NCBI RefSeq assembly: GCF_040448305.1
Contig: NZ_CP148752.1
Span: forward strand, 558,001-622,000
From: Pseudomonas fluorescens
GTDB taxonomy: Bacteria > Pseudomonadota > Gammaproteobacteria > Pseudomonadales > Pseudomonadaceae
Reading direction: 5' to 3'
DNA: 64,000 bases
Of the stretch, positions 1 through 7,944 are shown in pieces. Both the position numbers and the translations under genes were made by a program. The notes beneath the pieces were generated by a model that made no database searches, was not told the origin of the DNA, and saw only the letters and a list, made by a program, of their open reading frames with translations. Within the stretch, counting starts at the first letter, position 1, and each line of letters opens with the position of its first letter.

Positions 1-633
1 GGTGGTCAGCGTCCTGTCGAAGATTTCATGCTCACTCGTTATGCCTGTTACTTGATTGCCCAAAATGGAGACCCGCGTAAACAACAGATCGCATTTGCTC
101 AGAGTTACTTCGCGCTCCAAACGCGCAAGCAAGAGTTGATCGAGGACCGAATGCGCTTACAAGCCCGCTTCGATGCTCGAGATCGGTTGCGTGAGTCGGA
201 GAAAGAGCTATCGCAGAATATCTACGAGCGTGGTGTAGATGATGAAGGATTTGCCCGTATACGCTCCCGAGGAGATGCAGCATTGTTCGGCGGCAAGACC
301 ACGCAGGCGATGAAGGACACGTATGGCATCGTTAAGAGCCGTCCATTGGCTGATTTTTTACCGACGCTGACTATTGCTGCCAAAAATCTGGCTAATGAGA
401 TAACTAATCACAACGTGCTACAGGTGGACTTGCAAGGCGAGCCGGCGATTGCCAAGGAGCATGTCCAGAATAATTTGAGCGTCCGAGATATGTTGGAACA
501 GCGCGGCATCAAACCCGAGGAGCTTCCAGCTGAAGAGGACATAAGAAAGCTTGAACGTCGCGTGAAATCCGAAGAGAAAAATCTTGCGAAACAGGCGACC
601 AAACTTCCTGCAGATGATTCAACCGATGGTTGA
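1..633 (+). CDS. dinD: DNA damage-inducible protein D (DinD-like), 5' end outside window
   Basis: The reading frame is open from the first base and ends at 633, so 210 codons of the C-terminal part are visible and the start lies upstream. The segment around residues 10-25 (SRYACYLIAQNGD-type motif, here LTRYACYLIAQNGD) and the following AFAQSYFALQTRKQE stretch are characteristic of DinD-type proteins with a BRO-N-like fold. In E. coli, DinD is LexA-regulated and inhibits RecA filament activity. The C-terminal third is charged and probably helical, ending in a Lys/Glu-rich tail. An internal ATG at 28 is not the start because homology continues upstream of it. The LexA box, if any, lies outside the window. 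Base composition is less GC-rich than the housekeeping genes from 2.8 kb on, consistent with an accessory gene. It converges on the TIR/caspase operon. Confidence 0.85.
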   Translation, partial: GGQRPVEDFMLTRYACYLIAQNGDPRKQQIAFAQSYFALQTRKQELIEDRMRLQARFDARDRLRESEKELSQNIYERGVDDEGFARIRSRGDAALFGGKTTQAMKDTYGIVKSRPLADFLPTLTIAAKNLANEITNHNVLQVDLQGEPAIAKEHVQNNLSVRDMLEQRGIKPEELPAEEDIRKLERRVKSEEKNLAKQATKLPADDSTDG

Positions 634-715
634 GTTTGAGTCTTACCAGACTAACTGAGTTGGCAATAGTGAATCGATTCCCTCGGGTGTCGATTGATTG
701 GTCTGCATGACCCAC

Positions 716-745
716 AAAAAAGCCGACAGCGATGTCGGCTTTTTT
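716..745. terminator. Bidirectional intrinsic terminator between dinD and the TIR/caspase operon
   Basis: A perfect inverted repeat: six A, GCCGACA, a 4-nt loop GCGA, TGTCGGC, six T. The A and T runs flank a 7-bp GC-rich stem, so it can stop transcription from both sides. It lies between the ends of two convergent transcription units (633 on plus, 762 on minus). Confidence 0.9.
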
Positions 746-761
746 GTCGGCGTTTTCTACG

Positions 762-1253
762 TTAAAAGCCGCGGATGACTCGGGACTTGAGATCGGCGTG
801 AAAACGATCCGCATTGGACTTGTTGACGCTGCGCACCGACTCGCTACCCGTCACCGATTCCAGCGACATCGAGCGCTTGAGTGTCGATTCGTTTCGATAG
901 GCATCAATAAAGAACTCGATGTCCCGGTCGCTGGTCAGCTTCGGCCATTTATCGAGGTACAGCGGCAGTTCGGTCGGGCCGGTCTTGAACGAGCATATGC
1001 GTCGGTTGGTGATGGTCGCCTCGCCGATTTCGAACGGCACCCACCAGGACAGCGCGGTTTTCTCTGACACCACCGCCAGCAGGTGTGTGCATTCGCTGAT
1101 GTTGCGGGTGATCACCCCGGTGATGTCATCGGTGGTCTGGGATTCGATATCCAGTACGTCGAGGTAGGTCTTGATATTGGCCTGGATCAGGCGCCCGTTG
1201 ATTTTGACCGCGTGGGCGCGATCCATGTGGCGGTAGCTGATAAACACTGGCAT
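762..1253 (-). CDS. TIR-domain protein (second TIR of the TIR-caspase operon)
   Basis: 163 residues, last gene of a three-gene operon. The N-terminus MPVFISYRHMDR is a typical TIR box 1 (FISY.H.D). The helix after beta-D holds S69-W-W-V-P-F-E75, which aligns with the S-x-W-x-x-E motif whose Glu is the NADase catalytic residue in active TIR proteins, so this copy looks catalytically competent. The TIR fold (TIR_2-like) covers about residues 1-125; the last 40 residues are Ser/Arg-rich without a recognised domain. The ATG overlaps the TGA of the caspase gene by one base (TGATG), indicating translational coupling; longer upstream extensions of the frame lie inside the caspase gene. Seen: motifs and overlap. 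Inferred: it produces or hydrolyses an NAD-derived signal during phage infection. Confidence 0.85.
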   Translation of the reverse strand: MPVFISYRHMDRAHAVKINGRLIQANIKTYLDVLDIESQTTDDITGVITRNISECTHLLAVVSEKTALSWWVPFEIGEATITNRRICSFKTGPTELPLYLDKWPKLTSDRDIEFFIDAYRNESTLKRSMSLESVTGSESVRSVNKSNADRFHADLKSRVIRGF

Positions 1254-2212
1254 CAGAAATGTCCCTTGATCGCGAGTTCGCGGTAATAGGCGCCGAGGGC
1301 GGTGAGGCGGCAGCCGGTGGAGTGGATGGCGGCGTAGTACATGTGTTCGGCGTCCACCGGTTCGACCAGGCTGTGGCGGTTGCACTTTTGCAGTTGGGCG
1401 AAGACTTCGCCGTGTTCCGGGTTGAACTCGGGTTCGGTGGGCTCAAAGCTGGGGGCGAGGGGGTACACCGACTCCGCTTCGGCAAACCATTCGGGGAGTT
1501 TGCGCAGGATTTCCTTGGGGATCAGCGGCGACACTTCGCGCAGGGAAATGAACTGCGAGACGTTGGTCTTGAACACCGGACGCTGTTCCCAGGCGTCGAG
1601 GGCATTGTCGACAAACGAATACAGGCTGCCGGGGGTGATCTTGCCCAGGATGTTCGCGGCTCCACCGTGCAGGGCCTGGAGCAACAATCCGGTGAACACG
1701 CCGTGCTGCACGCCCTCCATCGCCGGCTCTTCCTTTTTGCAGGCGGTCAGGATGGTCATGCCTTCGCCGACCACGCTGCCTTCACTGCGCAAGGCGCGCA
1801 GTTCGCCGGCCGAGCCGCTCTGGCAACAATCAAGAATGATCACTTTGTTCTTGATCCTGGTGGCCTTGCTCGCCCAGTTGAGAATGTCGCTGAGGCGAAT
1901 CCCGTCCTTGGCGCTCTTGTAATCCTGCGGGATCAACATGCCTTCGTCGGTGTCGGTGTCGAAGCTGCCGTGGCCGGCGAAATACAGCAGCGCGACATTG
2001 CAGTCCCCGGCAAACAGCTCGCGGATCTGGTCTTCGAGTTTTTCCCGGCCCAGGTAGTCCTCGGCGGAGGTCAGTACGATGTTCTTGAAGTTCGGATCGC
2101 CATTGGCGTCGGTCTTCAGCACAGAGGCCATGGCCATGGCGTCATTGCTGCAACCGCTCAGGCGCGATACATGGGTGTAGTCGTTGATGCCGATAAACAG
2201 TCCCTTGCGCAT
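1253..2212 (-). CDS. Caspase-family cysteine protease (peptidase C14-like) of a TIR-caspase defence operon
   Basis: 319 residues. The N-terminal caspase-like domain spans about 1-200: MRKGLFIGIND (strand 1), a SGCSNDA segment typical of prokaryotic caspases, the catalytic His in LLYFAGHGS (H81), and the catalytic Cys in IILDCCQSG (C130, second of two cysteines), giving the His-Cys dyad. A TILTAC segment follows near 155. Residues about 205-319 form a C-terminal extension with no family I recognise; it is Pro/Glu-rich near 240-255 and could hold the ligand-sensing site. The start at 2212 lies two bases after the TAA of the upstream TIR-like gene; a longer frame to 2272 would overlap that gene. 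In the described type IV Thoeris system a TIR protein makes N7-cADPR that activates a caspase-like protease which degrades cell proteins; the same role is inferred here. Confidence 0.88.
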   Translation of the reverse strand: MRKGLFIGINDYTHVSRLSGCSNDAMAMASVLKTDANGDPNFKNIVLTSAEDYLGREKLEDQIRELFAGDCNVALLYFAGHGSFDTDTDEGMLIPQDYKSAKDGIRLSDILNWASKATRIKNKVIILDCCQSGSAGELRALRSEGSVVGEGMTILTACKKEEPAMEGVQHGVFTGLLLQALHGGAANILGKITPGSLYSFVDNALDAWEQRPVFKTNVSQFISLREVSPLIPKEILRKLPEWFAEAESVYPLAPSFEPTEPEFNPEHGEVFAQLQKCNRHSLVEPVDAEHMYYAAIHSTGCRLTALGAYYRELAIKGHF

Positions 2213-2214
2213 GG

Positions 2215-2622
2215 TTACACCGCCGTGTGCTGGCGAATCGCATCGATGATGCTGTTGGTGTTCCACGCACATTCGGCATGTGCCGCGTCACGTACCACCG
2301 TGGAAATGCGCTCGGCACCGAACGGCTTGATCGCAATGATCACCTTGCCCATGCGCTGGGCGATCTCGATTTCCTTGTTGATCCACTTGCTGTAGGTGGA
2401 GTACATCCCGGCCATGATCAATACCGCCGAACACGGGCGGATCTTGTTTTCAATGGCCTCCTCAAGTTGTTTGTCGGTTTTCGCGCCGACAATCGGGTTG
2501 TCCGGTGGCACCGAAAAGTTCTTGTAGGTGAAACCGGGCTTGGCGTTGAGCAGGCGCACGAGATTGTCGTGGGCGTCGGGGTAGTTCCACGAGTGGCTGA
2601 TGAACAGGTGGTAGGTTTGCAT
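2215..2622 (-). CDS. ThsB-type TIR-like protein (MTH538/DUF1863 family), first gene of TIR-caspase operon
   Basis: 135 residues, a single compact domain. The N-terminus YHLFISHSW and the later SKWINKE84IEIA segment are hallmarks of the TIR-like family found in Thoeris ThsB proteins; E84 aligns with the catalytic Glu of TIR NAD-consuming enzymes. The CSAVLIMAG stretch (64-72) is the expected core strand. No membrane segment or signal peptide. It is the promoter-proximal gene of the operon; the ATG at 2622 is preceded by a weak GAGGGA ribosome-binding site. The gene ends two bases before the caspase start, so the products are probably made in fixed ratio. Inferred role: phage-triggered synthesis of a cyclic ADP-ribose-type messenger that switches on the caspase. 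Confidence 0.85.
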   Translation of the reverse strand: MQTYHLFISHSWNYPDAHDNLVRLLNAKPGFTYKNFSVPPDNPIVGAKTDKQLEEAIENKIRPCSAVLIMAGMYSTYSKWINKEIEIAQRMGKVIIAIKPFGAERISTVVRDAAHAECAWNTNSIIDAIRQHTAV

Positions 2623-2776
2623 GGGTGTCCCTCGGTGTCGCTGGAGTGCGAAGAGGGTCTGAAACTAGGCTATTGACTGGCGGCTACAAGGGGATGTGAC
2701 TTAAAGAGAAATGCCCTACAAGCGCCGGTGCGGGTGTCTTACAGAAAGGTCTGATGTTTAAGCAGGGGAAGATCCA

Positions 2777-2811
2777 GCCGCCGGCCGCCCGCTGAAGGCA
2801 GGCCGGTCGGC
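2777..2811. other. Strong GC-rich hairpin between rsgA 3' end and the TIR-caspase promoter region
   Basis: The arms are GCCGCCGGCC (2777-2786) and GGCCGGTCGGC (2801-2811), pairing over ten bases with one bulge. It directly follows the rsgA stop in the direction of rsgA transcription, so it may end the rsgA transcript, but there is no U-run. The rest of 2623-2776 should hold the operon promoter; no confident -35/-10 pair was picked. Confidence 0.35.
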
Positions 2812-2819
2812 ATGTCTGT

Positions 2820-3851
2820 TTAGTAGCCGTTTTCCGGCAGGCTGGCGATGATCGAGCGGTAGCTGTTCATCCGCTGCTGCTGCACGCGGCCGTCTTCAAG
2901 GGCCTTGAGCAGGGCGCAGCCGGGTTCGCGATCATGCTTGCAGTCACGGAAGCGGCAGGTGCCGAGCAGGTCGTTGAACTCGATGAAACCGGCTTCGACA
3001 TCGGCACGGCTGACGTGGCCCAGGCCGAATTCGCGGATACCCGGGGAGTCGATCAACTCACCGCCGCCGGGGAAGTGGAACAACCGCGCGGTGGTGGTGG
3101 TGTGGGTGCCCTGGCCGGACAGCTCGGACAGCGGGCCGACACGGGTTTCGACTTCCGGCAGCAGGCTGTTGACCAGCGACGACTTGCCGACACCGGACTG
3201 GCCGACGAACACGCTGATGCGTCCGTCGAGTTGCTTCTGCAACTGCTCCATACCGTTGCCGTGGTGCGCCGACACTTCCAGCACCGGGTAGCCGAGGGTG
3301 CGGTATACGGCGAGCAAGGCATTCAGCGCAGGCGCGTTGTTTTCGTCGATCAGGTCGAACTTGTTCAGCAGCAACAGCGGCTTGATGCCCGCATGCTCGG
3401 CCGCCACCAGATAGCGGTCGATCAGGTTGGCGTGAGGCTCGGGCAGCGGTGCAAACACGATGACGATCATGTCGACGTTGGCCGCAACAGGCTTGAGCTG
3501 ACCACGGCTGTCCGGGCGGCACAGCTCTGTATTGCGCGGCAGTTGCGCCACGATCACGCCGATACCCTGGTTGCCGGCACGCCAGACCACCTGATCGCCG
3601 GTCACCAGCGCCGGCAGGTTGGCGCGCAGGTGGCAACGGAACACCTGGCCGGCCAGTTCGCCGTCACGGGCCTCGACTTCGACCTGCACGCCGAAGTGCG
3701 CGATCACCAGGCCGTGCTGTTCCGGGCCCAGATCGCCGCCCTCAAGCGCCTCGACGGCCGAGGACTCGCGTTTGGCGGCGCGGGCAGCGCGTTCGCCCTG
3801 AATCTTTTCGATGCGCCAGTTTTGACGACGATTGAGTTGGCGTTTGGCCAT
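2820..3851 (-). CDS. rsgA: Ribosome small-subunit-dependent GTPase A (RsgA/YjeQ)
   Basis: 343 residues. A circularly permuted GTPase that acts in late 30S subunit maturation. Domain order: basic N-terminal tail, OB-fold (about 45-110), permuted G domain with G4 NKFD (163-166) before the P-loop GQSGVGKSS (217-225) and G3 DSPG (268-271), then a zinc-binding domain with C299, C304, H306, C312. Length is usual for Pseudomonas. The ATG at 3851 is the first Met of the conserved MAKRQLNRRQ start. Divergent from orn, as in P. aeruginosa (PA4952/PA4951). In that species motB lies on the other side; here the TIR-caspase/dinD DNA is found there instead. Confidence 0.96.
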   Translation of the reverse strand: MAKRQLNRRQNWRIEKIQGERAARAAKRESSAVEALEGGDLGPEQHGLVIAHFGVQVEVEARDGELAGQVFRCHLRANLPALVTGDQVVWRAGNQGIGVIVAQLPRNTELCRPDSRGQLKPVAANVDMIVIVFAPLPEPHANLIDRYLVAAEHAGIKPLLLLNKFDLIDENNAPALNALLAVYRTLGYPVLEVSAHHGNGMEQLQKQLDGRISVFVGQSGVGKSSLVNSLLPEVETRVGPLSELSGQGTHTTTTARLFHFPGGGELIDSPGIREFGLGHVSRADVEAGFIEFNDLLGTCRFRDCKHDREPGCALLKALEDGRVQQQRMNSYRSIIASLPENGY

Positions 3852-3957
3852 GGGTGTTCCGTATCAAGAATGTAGCGATTAGGTAAAACGGCCGCGAGTT
3901 TAGCACGCCCGGCTACCGGCCTAGGCTAAACTGCGCAGCATTGCCTAGGAGCCGAAC

Positions 3958-4500
3958 ATGCAAAACCCACAGAACCTGATCTGGATCGACCTGGAAATGA
4001 CCGGTCTGAACCCGGACACCGACGTCATCATCGAAATGGCCACCATCGTCACCGACAGTGACTTGAACACCTTGGCCGAAGGCCCGGTGATCGCCATTCA
4101 CCACAGCGACGAAATCCTCGCCGGGATGGACGAGTGGAACACCCGTCAGCACGGCGGTTCCGGGCTGACCCAGCGGGTTCGCGACAGCCGCATCAGCATG
4201 GCCGAAGCCGAAGCCGAAACCATCGCCTTCCTGGAAAAGTGGGTGCCGAAGGGCAAGTCGCCGATCTGCGGCAACAGCATCTGCCAGGACCGTCGCTTCC
4301 TTTATACCCACATGAAATCTTTGGAAAGCTATTTCCACTACCGCAACCTCGACGTGTCCACGCTCAAAGAGCTGGCCGCGCGCTGGGCACCGGATGTGCG
4401 TGACAGCTTCAAGAAGGGCAGCACCCACCTGGCGCTCGACGATATCCGTGAATCGATCGCTGAGTTGCAGCACTACCGCAAGCATTTCATCAAGTTCTAA
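3958..4500 (+). CDS. orn: Oligoribonuclease
   Basis: 180 residues. A DEDD-family 3'-5' exonuclease that degrades very short RNAs (dinucleotides, including pGpG from c-di-GMP turnover) to mononucleotides. The Exo I motif is IWIDLEMTG (D11, E13) near the N-terminus; Exo II is in NSICQDRRF and Exo III in the HLALDDI segment near 160. A CTAGGAG ribosome-binding site lies just upstream of the ATG. Divergently transcribed from rsgA. Usual length. Confidence 0.97.
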   Translation: MQNPQNLIWIDLEMTGLNPDTDVIIEMATIVTDSDLNTLAEGPVIAIHHSDEILAGMDEWNTRQHGGSGLTQRVRDSRISMAEAEAETIAFLEKWVPKGKSPICGNSICQDRRFLYTHMKSLESYFHYRNLDVSTLKELAARWAPDVRDSFKKGSTHLALDDIRESIAELQHYRKHFIKF

Positions 4501-4524
4501 TTCACGCTCGTCCGTTCCGGCCCC

Positions 4525-4586
4525 ATCGCGAGCAAGCTCGCTCCCACAGGTACAGCGCCGCCCCTGTGGGAGCGAGCTTGCTCCGG
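4525..4586. repeat. REP doublet (REPIN-like), locus 1
   Basis: Two inverted copies of the 25-nt REP palindrome (ATCGCGAGCAAGCTCGCTCC at 4525 and its reverse complement from about 4562) separated by about 11 nt. The second copy is truncated after GCTTGCTCC. It lies in the gap between orn and the TRIC-family gene. Confidence 0.85.
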
Positions 4587-4708
4587 GCGGCGTTCCGACG
4601 ATGGCGTCAGTTCAGTCACCATAGATGGTTGGGTCGATTCTCTGATGCCCTCTTTTGGTGCCTGGATGAACTGAGTAGACTGCGCGCCTTTTCTGCAAGG
4701 ATCGCCCC

Positions 4709-5320
4709 ATGCTGCTGATGCTCTACCTGATCGCCATCACCACCGAAGCCATGACCGGCGCCCTGTCTGCCGGTCGTCGTGGCATGGACTGGTTCGGTGT
4801 GGTGTTGATCGCTTGTGTCACGGCGCTGGGTGGCGGTTCGGTGCGCGACGTATTGCTTGGGCATTACCCGCTGACCTGGGTCAAACACCCGGAATACCTG
4901 GTGCTGACGTCTGTCGCCGCAATGATTACGGTGTTCACGGCGCGCTGGATGCGGCATCTGCGCTCACTGTTCCTGGTGCTCGATGCCATGGGGCTGGTGG
5001 CATTTACCCTGATCGGCTGCATCACCGCCCTGGAAATGGGCCATGGCATGTTGGTGGCATCGGTCAGTGGCGTGATCACCGGTGTCTTCGGCGGTATCCT
5101 GCGGGACATCTTCTGCAACGATATTCCGCTGATATTCCGGCGTGAGCTCTATGCCAGCGTCTCGTTTGCGGCAGCGTGGTGCTACATGCTCTGCATCTAC
5201 CTGCAATTACCCGGTGAACAATCGATTCTGATCACCTTGTTCGGCGGTTTTCTGCTGCGCTTGCTGGCGATCCGTTTTCATTGGGAAATGCCCAAGTTCG
5301 TCTACAACGACGAAGCCTGA
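4709..5320 (+). CDS. Trimeric intracellular cation (TRIC) channel family membrane protein (YadS/UPF0126-like)
   Basis: 203 residues, with about seven hydrophobic segments covering nearly the whole length. Two internally similar halves each carry the family glycine-arginine signature: GGGSVRD near 46-52 and GGILRD near 130-135, as expected for TRIC homologues built from two three-helix repeats. Bacterial members are homotrimeric monovalent-cation channels; the physiological role here is unknown. The gene ends 19 bp inside the convergent queG gene (stop of queG at 5302), so the two mRNAs overlap at their 3' ends and no terminator separates them. Confidence 0.85.
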   Translation: MLLMLYLIAITTEAMTGALSAGRRGMDWFGVVLIACVTALGGGSVRDVLLGHYPLTWVKHPEYLVLTSVAAMITVFTARWMRHLRSLFLVLDAMGLVAFTLIGCITALEMGHGMLVASVSGVITGVFGGILRDIFCNDIPLIFRRELYASVSFAAAWCYMLCIYLQLPGEQSILITLFGGFLLRLLAIRFHWEMPKFVYNDEA

Positions 5321-6381
5321 CGCTCGGCGTGTTGCCGCAGCGCCCATTCGACATGCTCACGCACCAGTTCCGAAGGATGCTGCCGTCGCGCCTTCAGCGC
5401 TTCCAGCACCGGAATCGTTGAAGGTGCATTGCCCAACCCCACCGCCAGGTTGCGCAACCAGTTTTCGTAACCGGTCCGGCGCAGCGGCGAGCCTTCGGTG
5501 CTGCTGAGGAATTTCTCTTCATCCCACATGAACAGTTCTGCCAGCCCGGCATTGTCCAGATTGTGCCGCGGCTTGAAGTCGCTTTCACCGGACGGGCGGG
5601 CGAAGCGGTTCCACGGGCAGACGATCTGGCAGTCATCGCAACCAAACACGCGATTGCCGATCAGTGGCCGCAGGTCTTCAGGGATGGCGCCTTTGAGTTC
5701 GATGGTCAGGTAGGAAATGCAGCGTCGGGCATCCAGCACATAGGGGCCGACGAAGGCGTTGGTCGGGCAGATGTCGAGACAGGCGCTGCACCGTCCGCAG
5801 TGTTCGGTAGCGTGGGGCGGGTCGACCGGCAGCGGCAAATCGACGAACAGTTCGGCGAGGAAGAAATAACTGCCTGCCTTGCGATTCAAGACCAGGGTAT
5901 TTTTGCCGATCCATCCAAGACCCGCCTGTTCGGCGATGGCTTTTTCCAGCACCGGGGCACTGTCGACAAAAGCGCGGAAGCCGAACGGTCCGATCTCGGC
6001 CTGAATTTTTTCCGCCAGTTGTTGCACGCGTTTGCGGATCAGCTTGTGGTAATCGCGACCCAGGGCATAACGCGAGACGTAGGCTTTTTCCGGTTGGGCG
6101 AGCATTTTTGCCATCTGCGTGTCGCCGGACAGGTAATCCATGCGTAGGGACACCACGCGCAAAGTGCCCGGCACCAGCTCTTCGGGGTGCGAGCGCTTGC
6201 TGCCGTGGGCGCCCATGTAGTCCATTTCGCCGTGGTAGCCGGCTTCGAGCCAGCGTTCCAGGTGCTGCTCATGCTCGGCCAGGTCGAGGCCGCTGATGCC
6301 GACTTGCTGGAAGCCCAGCTCGCGGCCCCAGTCCTTGATGGATTGGGCGAGGGCAGGCAGGTCTGTGGTAATAGCGGGCAT
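5302..6381 (-). CDS. queG: Epoxyqueuosine reductase
   Basis: 359 residues. Cobalamin-dependent iron-sulfur enzyme for the last step of queuosine biosynthesis: epoxyqueuosine to queuosine in tRNAs with a GUN anticodon. Two 4Fe-4S clusters are evident from CGRCSACLDICP near 190-200 and CDDCQIVCPWN near 240-250. The C-terminal region ends with HEAT-like helices. The start at 6381 (MPAITTDLPAL) is chosen because the 24 residues upstream in frame are not conserved and would reach into the nnr 5' region. Divergent from nnr with only 63 bp between starts. Confidence 0.95.
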   Translation of the reverse strand: MPAITTDLPALAQSIKDWGRELGFQQVGISGLDLAEHEQHLERWLEAGYHGEMDYMGAHGSKRSHPEELVPGTLRVVSLRMDYLSGDTQMAKMLAQPEKAYVSRYALGRDYHKLIRKRVQQLAEKIQAEIGPFGFRAFVDSAPVLEKAIAEQAGLGWIGKNTLVLNRKAGSYFFLAELFVDLPLPVDPPHATEHCGRCSACLDICPTNAFVGPYVLDARRCISYLTIELKGAIPEDLRPLIGNRVFGCDDCQIVCPWNRFARPSGESDFKPRHNLDNAGLAELFMWDEEKFLSSTEGSPLRRTGYENWLRNLAVGLGNAPSTIPVLEALKARRQHPSELVREHVEWALRQHAERQASSL

Positions 6382-6444
6382 GAGGCGAGAGAAACCGGAG
6401 CTGAGGTGCGTATAATTCTGCCAGACATCGGAGCCCGAAGACGC

Positions 6445-7944
6445 ATGCCGCACACTAAAGATGAATTACCCGACGTGCTGTACAGCACCGCCCAGGTGCG
6501 AGCACTCGACGCGAGCCTGATCGCCGCCGGCACAGCGGGCTTCGAATTGATGCAGCGCGCGGCGCGGGCGACGTGGCGGGCGCTGGTGCGGCAATGGCCG
6601 ACAGCGAACGAACTGAGCGTGCTGGCCGGTCATGGCAACAATGCCGGGGACGGGTATCTGGTAGCCGTATTGGCCCAGCGTGCCGGTTGGTCGGTGCGGG
6701 TGCTGGCAGTGGGGGATCCGCAGCGCTTGCAGGGCGATGCGGCGTTAGCCCATGCCGAGGCGGTGTCTGAAAACGTGCTCATCGAGCCCTGGACCGCACA
6801 ATCCGGATTGCGCGGCATTGTGCTGGATGCTTTGCTTGGCACCGGTCTGAGCGGCGATGTGCGTGAGCCTTATGCCAGCGCCATCGCCGCGATCAATGCC
6901 AGCAGACTGCGGGTTGCTGCGGTGGATATTCCGTCAGGGTTGTGCGCTGATACGGGGCGCATCCTTGGTCGTGCCGTGCATGCCGACCTGACGGTCACGT
7001 TCATTGGCTTGAAGGTGGGGTTGTTCACCGGCGAGGCGGCCAATGTGGTCGGTGAACTGCTGTTCAACGACTTGCACGCTGACCCACAGCTGATAGACGG
7101 CGCTGCTTTCACCGCCCGTCGCCTGACCGCTGCTAATCTGCCGCGTCCAACGGCGCGGGCACAGGCTTCCCACAAAGGTAAATTCGGCCATGTGTTGCTG
7201 ATCGGTGGCGACCGTGGGTTGGGCGGCGCGATCCTGCTGAGCGCGCAAAGTGCGCTGCGCAGCGGGGCAGGCATGGTGTCGGTGGCGACTCGCAGCGAAC
7301 ATGTGTCCGCCGCGCTGGCGCGGATCCCCGAGGCGATGGTGCTGGGCACTTCGTCGGCCAATCAGCTGATGGTTATGCTGCAAAAAGTTTCCGTGTTGGT
7401 TGTCGGTCCGGGGCTGGGGCAGGCTGGCTGGGGGCGCAGCTTGTTGTCCGCCGCCGCCAACGCGCCGCTGCCGCAAGTCTGGGACGCCGATGCGCTGAAC
7501 ATGTTGGCCGAGGAGCGTGTGAGTTTGCCCGGCAATTGCGTGATCACTCCGCATCCGGGCGAAGCAGCACGTTTGCTTGGGGTGAGCACTGCCGACGTTC
7601 AGTCTGACCGTCCCGCAGCAGCCCATGCCTTGAGTAAAAAATATACAGCTGTCGTCGTCCTGAAAGGTGCCGGCAGCCTGATCGCCCATCCTGATGGGCG
7701 CCTGGCGCTGTGTCATCAGGGGCACCCGGCCATGGCCACCGCTGGTTTGGGCGATGTACTGGCCGGACTGGTCGGCGCATTGCTGGCCCAGGGCATGGAG
7801 CCATTCGACGCGGCCTGCCTGGCGGTCTGGCTGCACGCCAATGCCGGCGAGCAACAAGGAAAATTGGGCCGTGGGCTGGCGGCCAGTGATCTGATCCCAG
7901 CCATTCGTCAGTTGTTGGAGGAGCAAGCACCGTGTCTGAAGTAA
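6445..7944 (+). CDS. nnr: Bifunctional NAD(P)H-hydrate epimerase / ADP-dependent NAD(P)H-hydrate dehydratase
   Basis: 499 residues, fusion of YjeF_N and YjeF_C. It repairs hydrated NAD(P)H: the N-terminal half epimerises R- to S-NAD(P)HX, and the C-terminal half dehydrates it using ADP. N-terminal motifs: GHGNNAGDG (about 68-76), DALLGTG (about 130) and VDIPSG. C-terminal motifs: GGDRGLGGA, GPGLG, PHPGEAARL and the phosphate-binding TAGLGDVLAG near 432-441. An in-frame opening far upstream (to 6187) is the shadow of queG and was rejected; MPHTKDELPDVLY is the likely start. First gene of the tsaE-amiB-mutL-miaA-hfq-hflX string, overlapping tsaE by 13 bp. Confidence 0.95.
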   Translation: MPHTKDELPDVLYSTAQVRALDASLIAAGTAGFELMQRAARATWRALVRQWPTANELSVLAGHGNNAGDGYLVAVLAQRAGWSVRVLAVGDPQRLQGDAALAHAEAVSENVLIEPWTAQSGLRGIVLDALLGTGLSGDVREPYASAIAAINASRLRVAAVDIPSGLCADTGRILGRAVHADLTVTFIGLKVGLFTGEAANVVGELLFNDLHADPQLIDGAAFTARRLTAANLPRPTARAQASHKGKFGHVLLIGGDRGLGGAILLSAQSALRSGAGMVSVATRSEHVSAALARIPEAMVLGTSSANQLMVMLQKVSVLVVGPGLGQAGWGRSLLSAAANAPLPQVWDADALNMLAEERVSLPGNCVITPHPGEAARLLGVSTADVQSDRPAAAHALSKKYTAVVVLKGAGSLIAHPDGRLALCHQGHPAMATAGLGDVLAGLVGALLAQGMEPFDAACLAVWLHANAGEQQGKLGRGLAASDLIPAIRQLLEEQAPCLK

